Part shown: one piece after another, positions 14,992 to 22,869 of the stretch
Numbering within the stretch: position 1 is the first letter of the stretch
How the letters are laid out: each line of letters opens with the position of its first letter
Notes under the pieces: generated by a model
What the model was told of the DNA's origin: nothing
The model's input: only the letters and a program-made list of their open reading frames with translations
The model's database searches: none
Position numbers and translations under genes: made by a program
Origin: Streptomyces sp. NK15101
GTDB lineage: Bacteria; Actinomycetota; Actinomycetes; Streptomycetales; Streptomycetaceae
Direction: 5' to 3'
Length of the DNA: 40,492 nucleotides
Assembly: GCF_020400725.1 (NCBI RefSeq)
Contig: NZ_JAINVG010000072.1
Location: forward strand, 1 to 40,492

Positions 14992-17805
14992 ATGGGAACC
15001 GGGATGGCTGACGACGTGGCGACCGGCGAGAACGACGGCACGGCCGGTGCGGGGGACGGCACGGCTTCCGGCACCGGCGGTGGCACCGCTGACGGCGGCG
15101 CGGCCGCTGCGGATGGCGGCGCGGGCGCCGGCGCCGGGCGGGCCGGCGGGGGCGGCGCGAAGGGCGGGGCCGGGATCGAGGAGCTGCTCGCGGCGGTGCG
15201 CGAGGGGCAGACCGCCCTGGTGCCGGGGCTCCTGGAGCCGCTGGACGCCGCCGCGCGCAAGGTCGCGCTGACCCGGCTCAAGGCGCTGCGCGCGGAGGTG
15301 CGTGCCGGAAAGTGGGCGTCGCCCCCGCACCTGCCGAACCTCATCCGCAGCGCGCTGTACGTGGCGGGTGCCGGCTGTCTCCCGACGGCCGCGGCGGCCG
15401 CGAGCTGGCTCGGCGCGCGCGACCTGCTGATGTGGGAGAAGGACGGCGCCCTCGCTCTGGAGGCGCTCGGCGACCGGGACCCGGAGTGGGCGGCGGACCT
15501 GGCGGGGCGTCTGGCCAAGCGCCGGGCGGTGGCGGAGAACAGCTACACGCTGCTCCACGGACTCGTGGTCCGCTCGGGGTACACGGTTCCGCCCACCGAC
15601 GGCTACGTCACCGCCTGGACCTGGCACATCACCGACGACCGGCTCGTGGAGCGGCTCCGGGAGGACCCGCAGACACCGGTCCTGGTGGCCCACGCCCTCG
15701 CGATGGCCGAGCCCCCCGAACGGCTGGCCCGCACCCTCGGCCGTCGTCCGCAGAGGCACTGGCCCACCGCCCTGCGGACGCTCGTCGGGGAAGGGGTCCT
15801 GGACCGGGCTCGGGTCCTGGACGTGTGCGTGTCCCGGCTGCTGCGCGGCGGCCCCGTCCGGAACCTGCGCCTCCCTCTGGAGATGGTGCGGCTGCTCGAA
15901 CCGGACGCGGAGGCGCTGCGGGAGCGGATCCCGGACTGGGTCGGGATCGCGTCCGACGCCCCCTCGCTCGTCGCCGGGTACGCGCAGGACGTCCTGACGG
16001 AGCTCGCCTCGGCGGGGACTCTGCCGGTCGGGGCGCTGGCCGAGATGACCGCCGGAGTCCTCTTCCGTACCGAGAAGAAGCTGGTGCGGGCCCAGTTGGC
16101 GCTGGTCGGCAAGGTGCTGGCCGAGGAGCCGGGCGCGGCCGGGGAGCTGCTGCCCGCCGTGACGGAGGCCTTCGGGAACGAGGACACCGGCGTGCAGGAG
16201 CGGGCCCTCAAGCTGGTCGGCCGTCATCTGCCGGCCGTGGACGCCGAGGTGCGGCGCGAACTCGCGGAGGCCGCCGGGATGCTGAGCCCGACGCACCGGC
16301 GGGCCGCGGAGGAGCTGTTCGGCGCGGACCTGGGGCAGGGGACGGCGTTTCCGTACGAGGAGATCCTGCCGCCGGTGCCGGAGGTCCAGCGGCTCGCGCC
16401 CCCGGCGACGACGGTCGAGGAGCTGGTTGCGCAGCTGGTGGTGAGGCGGCTCTCGGAGGAGCCCGCGGCGTTCGAGCGGGCGCTCGACGGTCTGGTGCGG
16501 CACGCGCACCGGGACCGGGCGGCCGTGGCGGAGGCGGTGCGGGAGGCCTTTCCCCGGCCCCGGTGGGAGCAGGAGGCCCACTACTTCACGTACGAGACCC
16601 ATGGGATCCACGTGGTGCTCGCGGGGTTGCTCGGGCTGCTGGACCCGGCGCTCGTCGACTTCCGCCGCACCCAGGGCCCCGGCGCGGACTCCTGTCTCCA
16701 CCAGGGTCTGTCGGGGGTCCTCGACGCCCGGCTGTGGGAGGTCGCCGGCCTCGTGGGCACGGACGCGCTGCCGTTCCTCCTCGCCACGCCGACCTGGAGC
16801 ACGGGGGCGATCGACCCGGCGGTCCTGGTGGAACGGCTGCGGGAGTACCGGGACGCCGGCGTCGAGCCCGCTCCGGCCGATCTCGCCCAGGCGCTGCTCC
16901 GGGTGCTGCGGGCCGGTCCGTCGGCGAGGCGGGCGACCGAGGAGGCGGCGGCGCTCGGCACCCCGGCCGGACTGCGGCTCGCCGCCTGGCTGCGCGAGGA
17001 GGCGGCCGTGGGGGCCACCGTGCGGCTCCTCCCCCGGGACGAGGACAGGACGCCGAAGAGGTGGTGGCTGGCCGACCGGATCGTGGTCGATCTCGTCGAA
17101 CACCAGGCGGTCCTGGCGGAGTTCCCGCCCGCCTTCCAGTGGCTCGGTGGCGCCCTGGAGGCGGCTCCCCGCCGCTGTCATCACTGGGTGGAGGGCCGGG
17201 CGCAGTGGGCCCCGGTGCTGCCGGCCGACCGTGAGCTGCTCGCGGCCTGTCTTCTGCCGGCCCTCGTGCACTGCGCCGAGGGGGACTCGCGCGGCGGGAC
17301 CGAACCGCTGACCGCGCTGGCCGAGACCGACAGGCCGGTCGGCCGGGCGGTCCTGCTGGCCCTCGCGTTCGGTCTCGGCTGTGTGGACGCGGACGACCGG
17401 CTGCGCGCGGTGGACGCCGTGCTCGTCCTGGCGGCGCGGCGCGAGCTGAACGCCCGTCGGCTCGGCACGGAGCTGGCGTGGCTGGTCGTGGAGGGCGCGG
17501 TGAAGCCGAACCGGCTGGCGGACGCGGCCCGTACGGCGGCCGCCACGGGGGCGTACGGGACGGTCTGGGCGGTGTTCGAGGCGATGCTCCCGGAGGTGCT
17601 CGCGCCGGCGCGGCCGGTGCGGGGGCTCGGCGAGGTCCTCGCGGTGGCCGCCGACTGCGTGGAGCGGTGCGGGGCCGTCGGGGAGGTCGCCGGGCTCGCC
17701 GCGCTCGCCTCGGGGCGGGGTTCCACGCAGCTGGCGGTGCAGGCCAGACGGCTGCTGAGCGCACTCCGTCAGGGGGCCGATCAGCCTCTGACAGAAACGG
17801 TCTGA
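14992..17805 (+). CDS. DUF6493 family protein (helical-repeat-like, unknown function)
   Basis: About 937 residues, Leu/Ala/Arg-rich and helical with HEAT-like pacing (for example ALKLVGRHLPAVDAEVRRELAEAAGMLSP). Conserved stretches include AARKVALTRLKALRAEVRAGKW, LVAGYAQDVLTELA, ALDGLVRHAHRDRAAVAEAVREAFP and PFLLATPTWSTGAIDPAVLVERLREY, which I recognise from DUF6493 proteins that sit next to SWIM genes in Streptomyces. Function unknown; a scaffold role is only inference. The first ~55 residues are Gly/Ala/Thr/Asp low complexity. The start is uncertain: ATG 14992 (GGGGAAGAG upstream), GTG 14968, ATG 15004, or GTG 14911 overlapping the SWIM stop as GTGA. The conserved part begins near 15170 (IEELLAAVREGQ). 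Confidence 0.8.
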   Translation: MGTGMADDVATGENDGTAGAGDGTASGTGGGTADGGAAAADGGAGAGAGRAGGGGAKGGAGIEELLAAVREGQTALVPGLLEPLDAAARKVALTRLKALRAEVRAGKWASPPHLPNLIRSALYVAGAGCLPTAAAAASWLGARDLLMWEKDGALALEALGDRDPEWAADLAGRLAKRRAVAENSYTLLHGLVVRSGYTVPPTDGYVTAWTWHITDDRLVERLREDPQTPVLVAHALAMAEPPERLARTLGRRPQRHWPTALRTLVGEGVLDRARVLDVCVSRLLRGGPVRNLRLPLEMVRLLEPDAEALRERIPDWVGIASDAPSLVAGYAQDVLTELASAGTLPVGALAEMTAGVLFRTEKKLVRAQLALVGKVLAEEPGAAGELLPAVTEAFGNEDTGVQERALKLVGRHLPAVDAEVRRELAEAAGMLSPTHRRAAEELFGADLGQGTAFPYEEILPPVPEVQRLAPPATTVEELVAQLVVRRLSEEPAAFERALDGLVRHAHRDRAAVAEAVREAFPRPRWEQEAHYFTYETHGIHVVLAGLLGLLDPALVDFRRTQGPGADSCLHQGLSGVLDARLWEVAGLVGTDALPFLLATPTWSTGAIDPAVLVERLREYRDAGVEPAPADLAQALLRVLRAGPSARRATEEAAALGTPAGLRLAAWLREEAAVGATVRLLPRDEDRTPKRWWLADRIVVDLVEHQAVLAEFPPAFQWLGGALEAAPRRCHHWVEGRAQWAPVLPADRELLAACLLPALVHCAEGDSRGGTEPLTALAETDRPVGRAVLLALAFGLGCVDADDRLRAVDAVLVLAARRELNARRLGTELAWLVVEGAVKPNRLADAARTAAATGAYGTVWAVFEAMLPEVLAPARPVRGLGEVLAVAADCVERCGAVGEVAGLAALASGRGSTQLAVQARRLLSALRQGADQPLTETV

Positions 17806-17813
17806 ATCGGCCC
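17774..17813 (+). terminator. Hairpin spanning the DUF6493 stop codon
   Basis: GGGCCGATCAG (17774-17784) pairs with CTGAATCGGCCC (17802-17813) with a single bulged A and a 17-nt loop. The TGA stop lies in the right arm. Probably the terminator of the DUF6493 gene. Confidence 0.45.
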
Positions 17814-17838
17814 TTAAGTCAACAGATCGGCGCTTAAC
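17806..17838. repeat. 13-bp direct repeat, 20-bp period, upstream of the acetyltransferase
   Basis: ATCGGCCCTTAAG (17806-17818) and ATCGGCGCTTAAC (17826-17838) match at 11 of 13 positions with exactly 20 bp between starts, about two helical turns. The first copy is also part of the terminator-like right arm. The pair is 56 bp upstream of the ATG at 17894 and could be a tandem activator site. Confidence 0.4.
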
Positions 17839-17893
17839 CCGTCAGTCACAAAGCGTTCGCGATCACGCAACACCGCTGGGTCACAGTGAAGTC

Positions 17894-19351
17894 ATGACCG
17901 ATGTGACGTCTTCGAAGAGCGCCCGCCGTCCGCACCACTGGCGGCACGACCTGATCGAGCTCGCCGCCCTGTTCACCGCCGTGGTGGTGGCCGACACGAT
18001 CGCCAAGACCATCGTCAAGGGCCCCGACGGCCCCTACCTCCTGGTCTTCTCCGCGATCACGCTGGTCGCCACCGCCGCGTTCCACACCTGGTGGGCGCGG
18101 AGGCGCAGTCATGCCGACCATGCCCCGCCCGCCGCTCACACCGGCGGGCACCCCATCACGGACCTGCCGGCCCCGAGCGGCTCCCCGGCGAACGAGCGGG
18201 AGACGGAGACGGAGAGGGGGTCCGGGACACCGGCCGAGACGACGCTGTGGCGGATGCGGACCACCGTCGCGGACACCCCGGGCAGTCTCGCCGCGCTGTG
18301 CACGGTCCTCGCCCGCCTGGACGTGGACATCCTCACCCTCCAGACCCATCCGCTCGCCGACGGCACGGTCGACGAGTTCCTGCTGCGCGCCCCCGCCGCC
18401 CTCTCCGCGCAGGCCCTCGCCCGCGAGACGGCCGCGGCCGGCGGCCGCGACACCTGGACCGAGCGGGCCGACACCCACGACCTGGTGGACACCCCCACCA
18501 GGGTCCTGGGGCTCGCCACCCGTACCGCGCTCGACGCGGCCGAACTGCCGCTCGCGCTGCGGCAGCTCCTCGGCCGCTGCACCCTCCACTCCGTGCCGGC
18601 GGTCTCGCTGACCGGCCGCCCCACCGGCGAACAGGCCCCGGTCGAGGGCGTCCTGGAGGAGACCGTGATGCGGCTGCGCGACCCGCACGGCGGCACCCTC
18701 ATCGTCGAGCGGCCCTATCTGCCCTTCACCCCGACCGAGTTCGCCCGGGCCCGTGCCCTCGTCGAGCTCGACGCCCGGCTCGGCCCCCGCGTCCCGCGCA
18801 GCCAGGACGTGCTGACCCTGCCGGAGGGCAACGAGATCACGGTCCGCCGCGCCGACCAGCGCGACCTGGCCGCCGCGCGCGCCATGCACGACCGCTGCTC
18901 GGCCCGCACCCTGGGCCTGCGCTACCACGGTCCCGTCGGCGACGCCGACCGCTACCTCGATCACCTGCTCAGCCCCCGCTTCGGCCGCACCCTCGCCGTG
19001 CAGACGGCCTCCGGCCGTCTCGTCGCCCTCGGCCACCTGCTGTGGGACGGCGACGAGACGGAGGTCGCCCTCCTCGTCGAGGACGACTGGCAGCGGCGCG
19101 GCATCGGCTCCGAGCTCCTCGGCCGACTGGTGGCGATGGCCGAGGAGACCGGCTGCGACAGCGTGTACGCCGTGACGCAGTCCTCCAACACGGGGATGGT
19201 GGCCGCGATGCGGGCGCTGAACCTCCCCCTCGACTACCAGATCGAAGAGGGCACCCTGGTGATCACGGCCCGGCTGGCCTCGGCACCCCGACCGGCCGCC
19301 CGGGTGCGGCAGGAGCAGCCGCGCGAAGGGACGCGGCGGGCGGAGCGCTGA
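17894..19351 (+). CDS. Membrane-anchored ACT-domain GNAT acetyltransferase
   Basis: A 485-residue protein. Two predicted N-terminal membrane helices (about 20-41 and 47-68) are followed by a charged linker. An ACT domain covers about 117-180 (LWRMRTTVADTPGSLAALCTVLARLDVDILTLQTHPL). A C-terminal GNAT domain covers about 306-440, with acetyl-CoA loop DDWQRRGIGSELLGRLV. Actinobacterial lysine acetyltransferases with an ACT domain are known to be controlled by amino acids such as Cys or Arg. The membrane anchor is extra relative to those I recall. The product probably acetylates proteins or small molecules at the membrane in response to an amino acid. The last 89 bp overlap the convergent PLP-enzyme gene. 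ATG 17894 has only a weak GTGAAG upstream. Confidence 0.85.
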   Translation: MTDVTSSKSARRPHHWRHDLIELAALFTAVVVADTIAKTIVKGPDGPYLLVFSAITLVATAAFHTWWARRRSHADHAPPAAHTGGHPITDLPAPSGSPANERETETERGSGTPAETTLWRMRTTVADTPGSLAALCTVLARLDVDILTLQTHPLADGTVDEFLLRAPAALSAQALARETAAAGGRDTWTERADTHDLVDTPTRVLGLATRTALDAAELPLALRQLLGRCTLHSVPAVSLTGRPTGEQAPVEGVLEETVMRLRDPHGGTLIVERPYLPFTPTEFARARALVELDARLGPRVPRSQDVLTLPEGNEITVRRADQRDLAAARAMHDRCSARTLGLRYHGPVGDADRYLDHLLSPRFGRTLAVQTASGRLVALGHLLWDGDETEVALLVEDDWQRRGIGSELLGRLVAMAEETGCDSVYAVTQSSNTGMVAAMRALNLPLDYQIEEGTLVITARLASAPRPAARVRQEQPREGTRRAER

Positions 19352-20489
19352 GCGCCTCGGTCAGGTCGCGCCACAGGTCCTCGACGTCCTCGAGGCCGAC
19401 CGACATCCGCAGCAGCCGGTCGTTGACGCCGGCGGAGCGCCGGTCTCCCTCGGCCACGATCCGGTGGCTGATGGAGGCCGGGTGCTGGATGAGGGTGTCG
19501 ACGCTGCCGAGGCTGACCGCCGGCGTGATGAGCCGTACGCCGGCGATCACGGCGTGCGGGTCCCCGTACACCTCGAAGGCGATCATCGCACCGCCGATCC
19601 GCGGGTAGTGGACGCGGGCGATGCGGGGGTCGGTGGCGAGCCGCCGGACCAGCTCCGCGGCCGTCGAGGACGCCGCCCTGACCCGTACCGGCAGGGTGGA
19701 GAGGCCCCGCAGCAGCAGGTATCCGGCGAGCGGGTGGAGCACCCCGCCGGTGGCGAACCGGACCTGACGGAGGGTACGGGCGAACTCCTCGTCGCAGGCG
19801 ACGACTCCGCCCATGACGTCGCCGTGGCCGCCCAGGTACTTGGTGGCGCTGTGCAGCACGATCCGCGCGCCCTGCTCGACGGGCCGCTGGAGCACCGGAG
19901 TGGCGAAGGTGTTGTCGACGAGCAGCGGGACGGAGCCGCAGGAGTGGGCGACGGCTCGGATGTCGGCCTCGGCGAGCGTCGGGTTGGCGGGCGACTCGAC
20001 CATGACGAGGCCGGTGTCGGGCCGGATCGCGTCGGCGATGCCCGCCGGGTCGGTCCAGGTCACCTCGGTGCCGAGCAGCCCGGCGTCGAGGAGGTGGTCG
20101 CTGCAGCCGTACAGCGGGCGGACCGCGACGACGTGCCGCAGCCCCTGGCTCGCCCGGGCGAGGAGCACGGCGGTGAGGGCGGCCATGCCGCTGGCGAAGG
20201 CGACGGCCGCCTCGGCGCCCTCCAGGCGGGCCAGGGCCTCCTCGAAGCGGGCGACGGTCGGGTTGTCGAGCCGGGCGTAGACGGGCGGTCCGTCGAGCCG
20301 GGCGCCGGTGGTGGCGAACTCGTCGATCCGGGCGGCCTCGGCCCGGGCGTCGTACGAGGGGTAGGTGGTGGACAGGTCGAGCGGCGGGGCGTGCAGTCCG
20401 AGTCCGGCGAGGTCTTCGCGGCCGGCGTGCACGGCTTCGGTGGCAAGGGCCCTCGGGATGGCCGAGAGGCCGTGATCCATGGCGTCCAT
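19263..20489 (-). CDS. Cys/Met-metabolism PLP-dependent enzyme (trans-sulfuration family)
   Basis: A 408-residue fold-type-I enzyme of the cystathionine gamma-synthase/gamma-lyase and methionine gamma-lyase family. The PLP Lys217 is in HSATKYLGGHGD. Other family marks are YARLDNPTVARFEEALARLEGAEAAVAFASGMAA, ESPANPTL, VDNTFATP, and SLGSVDTLIQHPASISH near the C-terminus. The exact reaction (gamma-lyase, synthase or methionine lyase) cannot be fixed by eye. ATG 20489 and ATG 20480 both fit; neither has a Shine-Dalgarno. It is divergent from an Lrp/AsnC regulator (59 bp gap), a common pairing for amino-acid catabolic genes, and overlaps the convergent acetyltransferase by 89 bp. Confidence 0.9.
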   Translation of the reverse strand: MDAMDHGLSAIPRALATEAVHAGREDLAGLGLHAPPLDLSTTYPSYDARAEAARIDEFATTGARLDGPPVYARLDNPTVARFEEALARLEGAEAAVAFASGMAALTAVLLARASQGLRHVVAVRPLYGCSDHLLDAGLLGTEVTWTDPAGIADAIRPDTGLVMVESPANPTLAEADIRAVAHSCGSVPLLVDNTFATPVLQRPVEQGARIVLHSATKYLGGHGDVMGGVVACDEEFARTLRQVRFATGGVLHPLAGYLLLRGLSTLPVRVRAASSTAAELVRRLATDPRIARVHYPRIGGAMIAFEVYGDPHAVIAGVRLITPAVSLGSVDTLIQHPASISHRIVAEGDRRSAGVNDRLLRMSVGLEDVEDLWRDLTEALSAPPAASLRAAAPAAPGRPVGVPRPAGP

Positions 20490-20536
20490 GGCGGCACTGT
20501 GAACGGATACCGGAAAGTAGCGTCACATCACCGTGT

Positions 20537-20542
20537 TACGTT
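20537..20542 (+). promoter_or_regulatory. Probable -10 box of the first Lrp/AsnC gene
   Basis: TACGTT fits TANNNT and lies 6 bp before ATG 20549, with no Shine-Dalgarno, so the mRNA is probably leaderless. The only 59 bp between the divergent starts must also hold the PLP-enzyme promoter (TACTTT on the minus strand, near 20521-20516) and any Lrp site. Confidence 0.4.
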
Positions 20543-20548
20543 CGCCGG

Positions 20549-21046
20549 ATGGCCGATTCTGTCGTACTGGACGCGGTCGATCTGCATATTCTTCGCCTCC
20601 TGCAGAACGACGCCCGGAGCACCTACCGCGAACTCGCCGCCGAGGTCGGCGTCGCACCCTCCACCTGCCTCGACCGGGTGGCACGGCTGCGCCGCACCGG
20701 TGTGATCCTCGGACACCAGCTACGACTGGATCCGGCCAAACTCGGGCGCGGGCTCGAAGCGCTCCTCCTTGTCCAGGTCCGCCCCCACCGGCGTGAACTG
20801 ATCGGTCCGTTCGTCGACCGGATCCGGGCCCTGCCGGAGTCCCGGGCACTGTTCCACCTCACCGGGCCCGACGACTACCTGGTGCACGTGGCCGTGGCCG
20901 ACCCCGCCGACCTGCAGCGTCTCGTCCTCGACGAGTTCACCTCGCGCCGCGAGGTGGCCCGCGTCGAGACCCGGCTGATCTTCCAGCAGTGGGAATGCGG
21001 CCCTCTGCTGCCACCCTCTCCCGGCCCTTCCTTGTCAGCCGACTGA
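20549..21046 (+). CDS. Lrp/AsnC-family transcriptional regulator
   Basis: A 165-residue feast/famine regulator. The N-terminal HTH (about 6-62) reads LDAVDLHILRLLQNDARSTYRELAAEVGVAPSTCLDRVARLRRTGVI. The C-terminal RAM/ligand-binding domain (about 70-150) includes LFHLTGPDDYLVHVAVADPADLQRLVLDEF. Such proteins form octamers that respond to amino acids. Its divergent position next to the trans-sulfuration-family enzyme suggests control of sulfur amino-acid breakdown, plus autoregulation. ATG 20549 is chosen from the -10 box just upstream and because the HTH follows at once. Confidence 0.92.
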   Translation: MADSVVLDAVDLHILRLLQNDARSTYRELAAEVGVAPSTCLDRVARLRRTGVILGHQLRLDPAKLGRGLEALLLVQVRPHRRELIGPFVDRIRALPESRALFHLTGPDDYLVHVAVADPADLQRLVLDEFTSRREVARVETRLIFQQWECGPLLPPSPGPSLSAD

Positions 21047-21086
21047 GGCCCGACGAGGGTGACGCGGGCCCGCCGGAGGCGCCAGG

Positions 21087-22799
21087 ATGACCCCCATGCC
21101 AGACACTTCCAGCAGCGCGCTGCCCCGCCAGGTCGCCGACGACCACGTCGACGCACTCATCGCCCTCGACCCGATCACCGGTACGTACCTGGGAGTCAAG
21201 GAGAGCGCCGGACTGCTGCCGGACTTCTCGCCCGCCGGACAGCGTGCGGTGGCCGATCTCGCCCGCCGCACGCTCGCCCGGCTCGACGAGGCCGAGCGGG
21301 CGCCGGGCGCGGACAGCGACGCCGAGCGGCGCTGCGCCCGGCTGCTGCGGGAGCGGCTGACGGCGGAACTGGCCATGCACGAGGCCGAGGAGAACCTCCG
21401 CACGGTCAGCAACATGCGCTCCCCGGCGCACAGCGTCCGCATCGTCTTCACCGTCATGCCGACGGAGACCGAGGAGGACTGGGAGGCGGTCGCCGCCCGG
21501 CTGCGCGCGGTCCCGGCCGCACTCGACGGCTACCGCGCCTCGCTCGGGCTGGGCCTGGAGCGCAAGCTCTTCGGCGGGCCGCGCCCCACCGCCACGTTCG
21601 TCGAGCAGCTCACCGAGTGGGCGGGCGGGGAGAGCGGCAAGCCCGGCTGGTTCGAGGAGTTCGCCGCCGCCGGCCCCGCCACGCTCCCCGAGGAGCTGAG
21701 GGCCGAGCTCGCGACGGCCGCGAAGGGCGCCACCGCCGCCGTCGGGGCGCTGCGGGACTGGATGCGGGACGTGTACGCGCCGGCCGTGGCCGACGCGCCG
21801 AACACGGTGGGCCGCGAGCGCTACCAGCGCTGGACCCGCTTCTTCAACGGCACCGACCTGGACCTCGACCAGGCCTACGCGTACGGCTGGAGCGAGTACC
21901 ACCGGCTCCTCGGCGAGATGCGGACCGAGGCCGAGCGGATCCTGCCGGGCGCGGGCCCCTGGGAGGCGCTCGCCCACCTCGACGAGCACGGCACGCACAT
22001 CGAGGGCGTGGAGGAGGTCCGGGTCTGGCTCCAGGAGCTGATGGACCAGGCCATCGAGGCGCTCGACGGCCACCACTTCGAACTCGCCGAGCGGGTGCGG
22101 CGGGTGGAGTCCCGGATCGCCCCGCCCGGCGGCGCCGCCGCGCCGTACTACACGGGTCCGTCCGAGGACTTCTCGCGCCCGGGCCGCACCTGGCTGCCCG
22201 TGGACGGCACGACCCGTTTCCCGGTGTACGACCTGGTGTCCACCTGGTACCACGAGGGCGTCCCCGGCCACCACCTGCAGATCGCGCAGTGGGCGCACGT
22301 CGCCGACCGGCTCTCCCGCTACCAGGCGACCATCGGGAAGGTCAGCGCGAACTCGGAGGGCTGGGCGCTGTACGCCGAGCGGCTGATGGACGAACTGGGC
22401 TTCCTGCCCGACGCGGAGCGGCGCCTCGGCTACCTCGACGGCCAGATGATGCGCGCGTGCCGGGTGATCGTGGACATCGGCATGCACCTCGGCCTGGAGA
22501 TCCCCGCGGAGTCGCCCTTCCACCCGGGCGAGCGGTGGACGCCGGAACTCGCCCAGGAGTTCTTCCAGCTGCACAGCAGCCGCCCGCCGTCCTTCGTGGA
22601 GAGCGAGATGACCCGCTATCTGTCGATGCCGGGCCAGGCGATCGGCTACAAGCTGGGCGAGCGCGCCTGGCTGCTCGGCCGGGCCAACGCGCGGGCCGCG
22701 CACGGCGAGGCGTTCGACGCGAAGGCCTGGCACATGGCGGCCCTCTCCCAGGGACCCCTCGGTCTGGACGACCTGGTGGACGAGATCTCCCGCCTCTGA
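21087..22799 (+). CDS. DUF885 family metallopeptidase
   Basis: A 570-residue zinc-peptidase-like protein. The family motif HEGVPGHH starts near residue 389 (STWYHEGVPGHHLQ) and corresponds to an HExxxGH-type zinc site. A downstream SEGWALYAERL provides the third ligand segment. The N-terminal half is alpha-helical and acidic. No signal peptide is seen, so it is probably cytoplasmic; a role in peptide or dipeptide turnover is inferred. ATG 21087 has GGAGG 9 nt upstream; ATG 21096 is an alternative. It follows the Lrp gene by 40 bp and ends 17 bp before a strong hairpin. Confidence 0.88.
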   Translation: MTPMPDTSSSALPRQVADDHVDALIALDPITGTYLGVKESAGLLPDFSPAGQRAVADLARRTLARLDEAERAPGADSDAERRCARLLRERLTAELAMHEAEENLRTVSNMRSPAHSVRIVFTVMPTETEEDWEAVAARLRAVPAALDGYRASLGLGLERKLFGGPRPTATFVEQLTEWAGGESGKPGWFEEFAAAGPATLPEELRAELATAAKGATAAVGALRDWMRDVYAPAVADAPNTVGRERYQRWTRFFNGTDLDLDQAYAYGWSEYHRLLGEMRTEAERILPGAGPWEALAHLDEHGTHIEGVEEVRVWLQELMDQAIEALDGHHFELAERVRRVESRIAPPGGAAAPYYTGPSEDFSRPGRTWLPVDGTTRFPVYDLVSTWYHEGVPGHHLQIAQWAHVADRLSRYQATIGKVSANSEGWALYAERLMDELGFLPDAERRLGYLDGQMMRACRVIVDIGMHLGLEIPAESPFHPGERWTPELAQEFFQLHSSRPPSFVESEMTRYLSMPGQAIGYKLGERAWLLGRANARAAHGEAFDAKAWHMAALSQGPLGLDDLVDEISRL

Positions 22800-22815
22800 G
22801 CCTTTCACATGACGA

Positions 22816-22851
22816 GAATCCCCGGTCGGTCACTTGATCGACCGGGGATTC
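22816..22851. terminator. Perfect 13-bp hairpin between DUF885 and second Lrp gene
   Basis: Arms 22816-22828 and 22839-22851 are perfectly complementary around a 10-nt loop (GTCACTTGAT). It starts 17 bp after the DUF885 stop and ends 18 bp before the Lrp ATG at 22870. It suits a terminator for DUF885, but it leaves no room for a separate Lrp promoter downstream, so it may also be an attenuator or operator. Confidence 0.7.
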
Positions 22852-22869
22852 CCCTGCACGCTCTCCTCC

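Noticed and set aside
14770..17271. 833-codon minus-strand frame opposite the DUF6493 gene
   Set aside because: Arg/Gly/Gln-rich composition typical of antisense translation; codon-position bias supports the plus strand.
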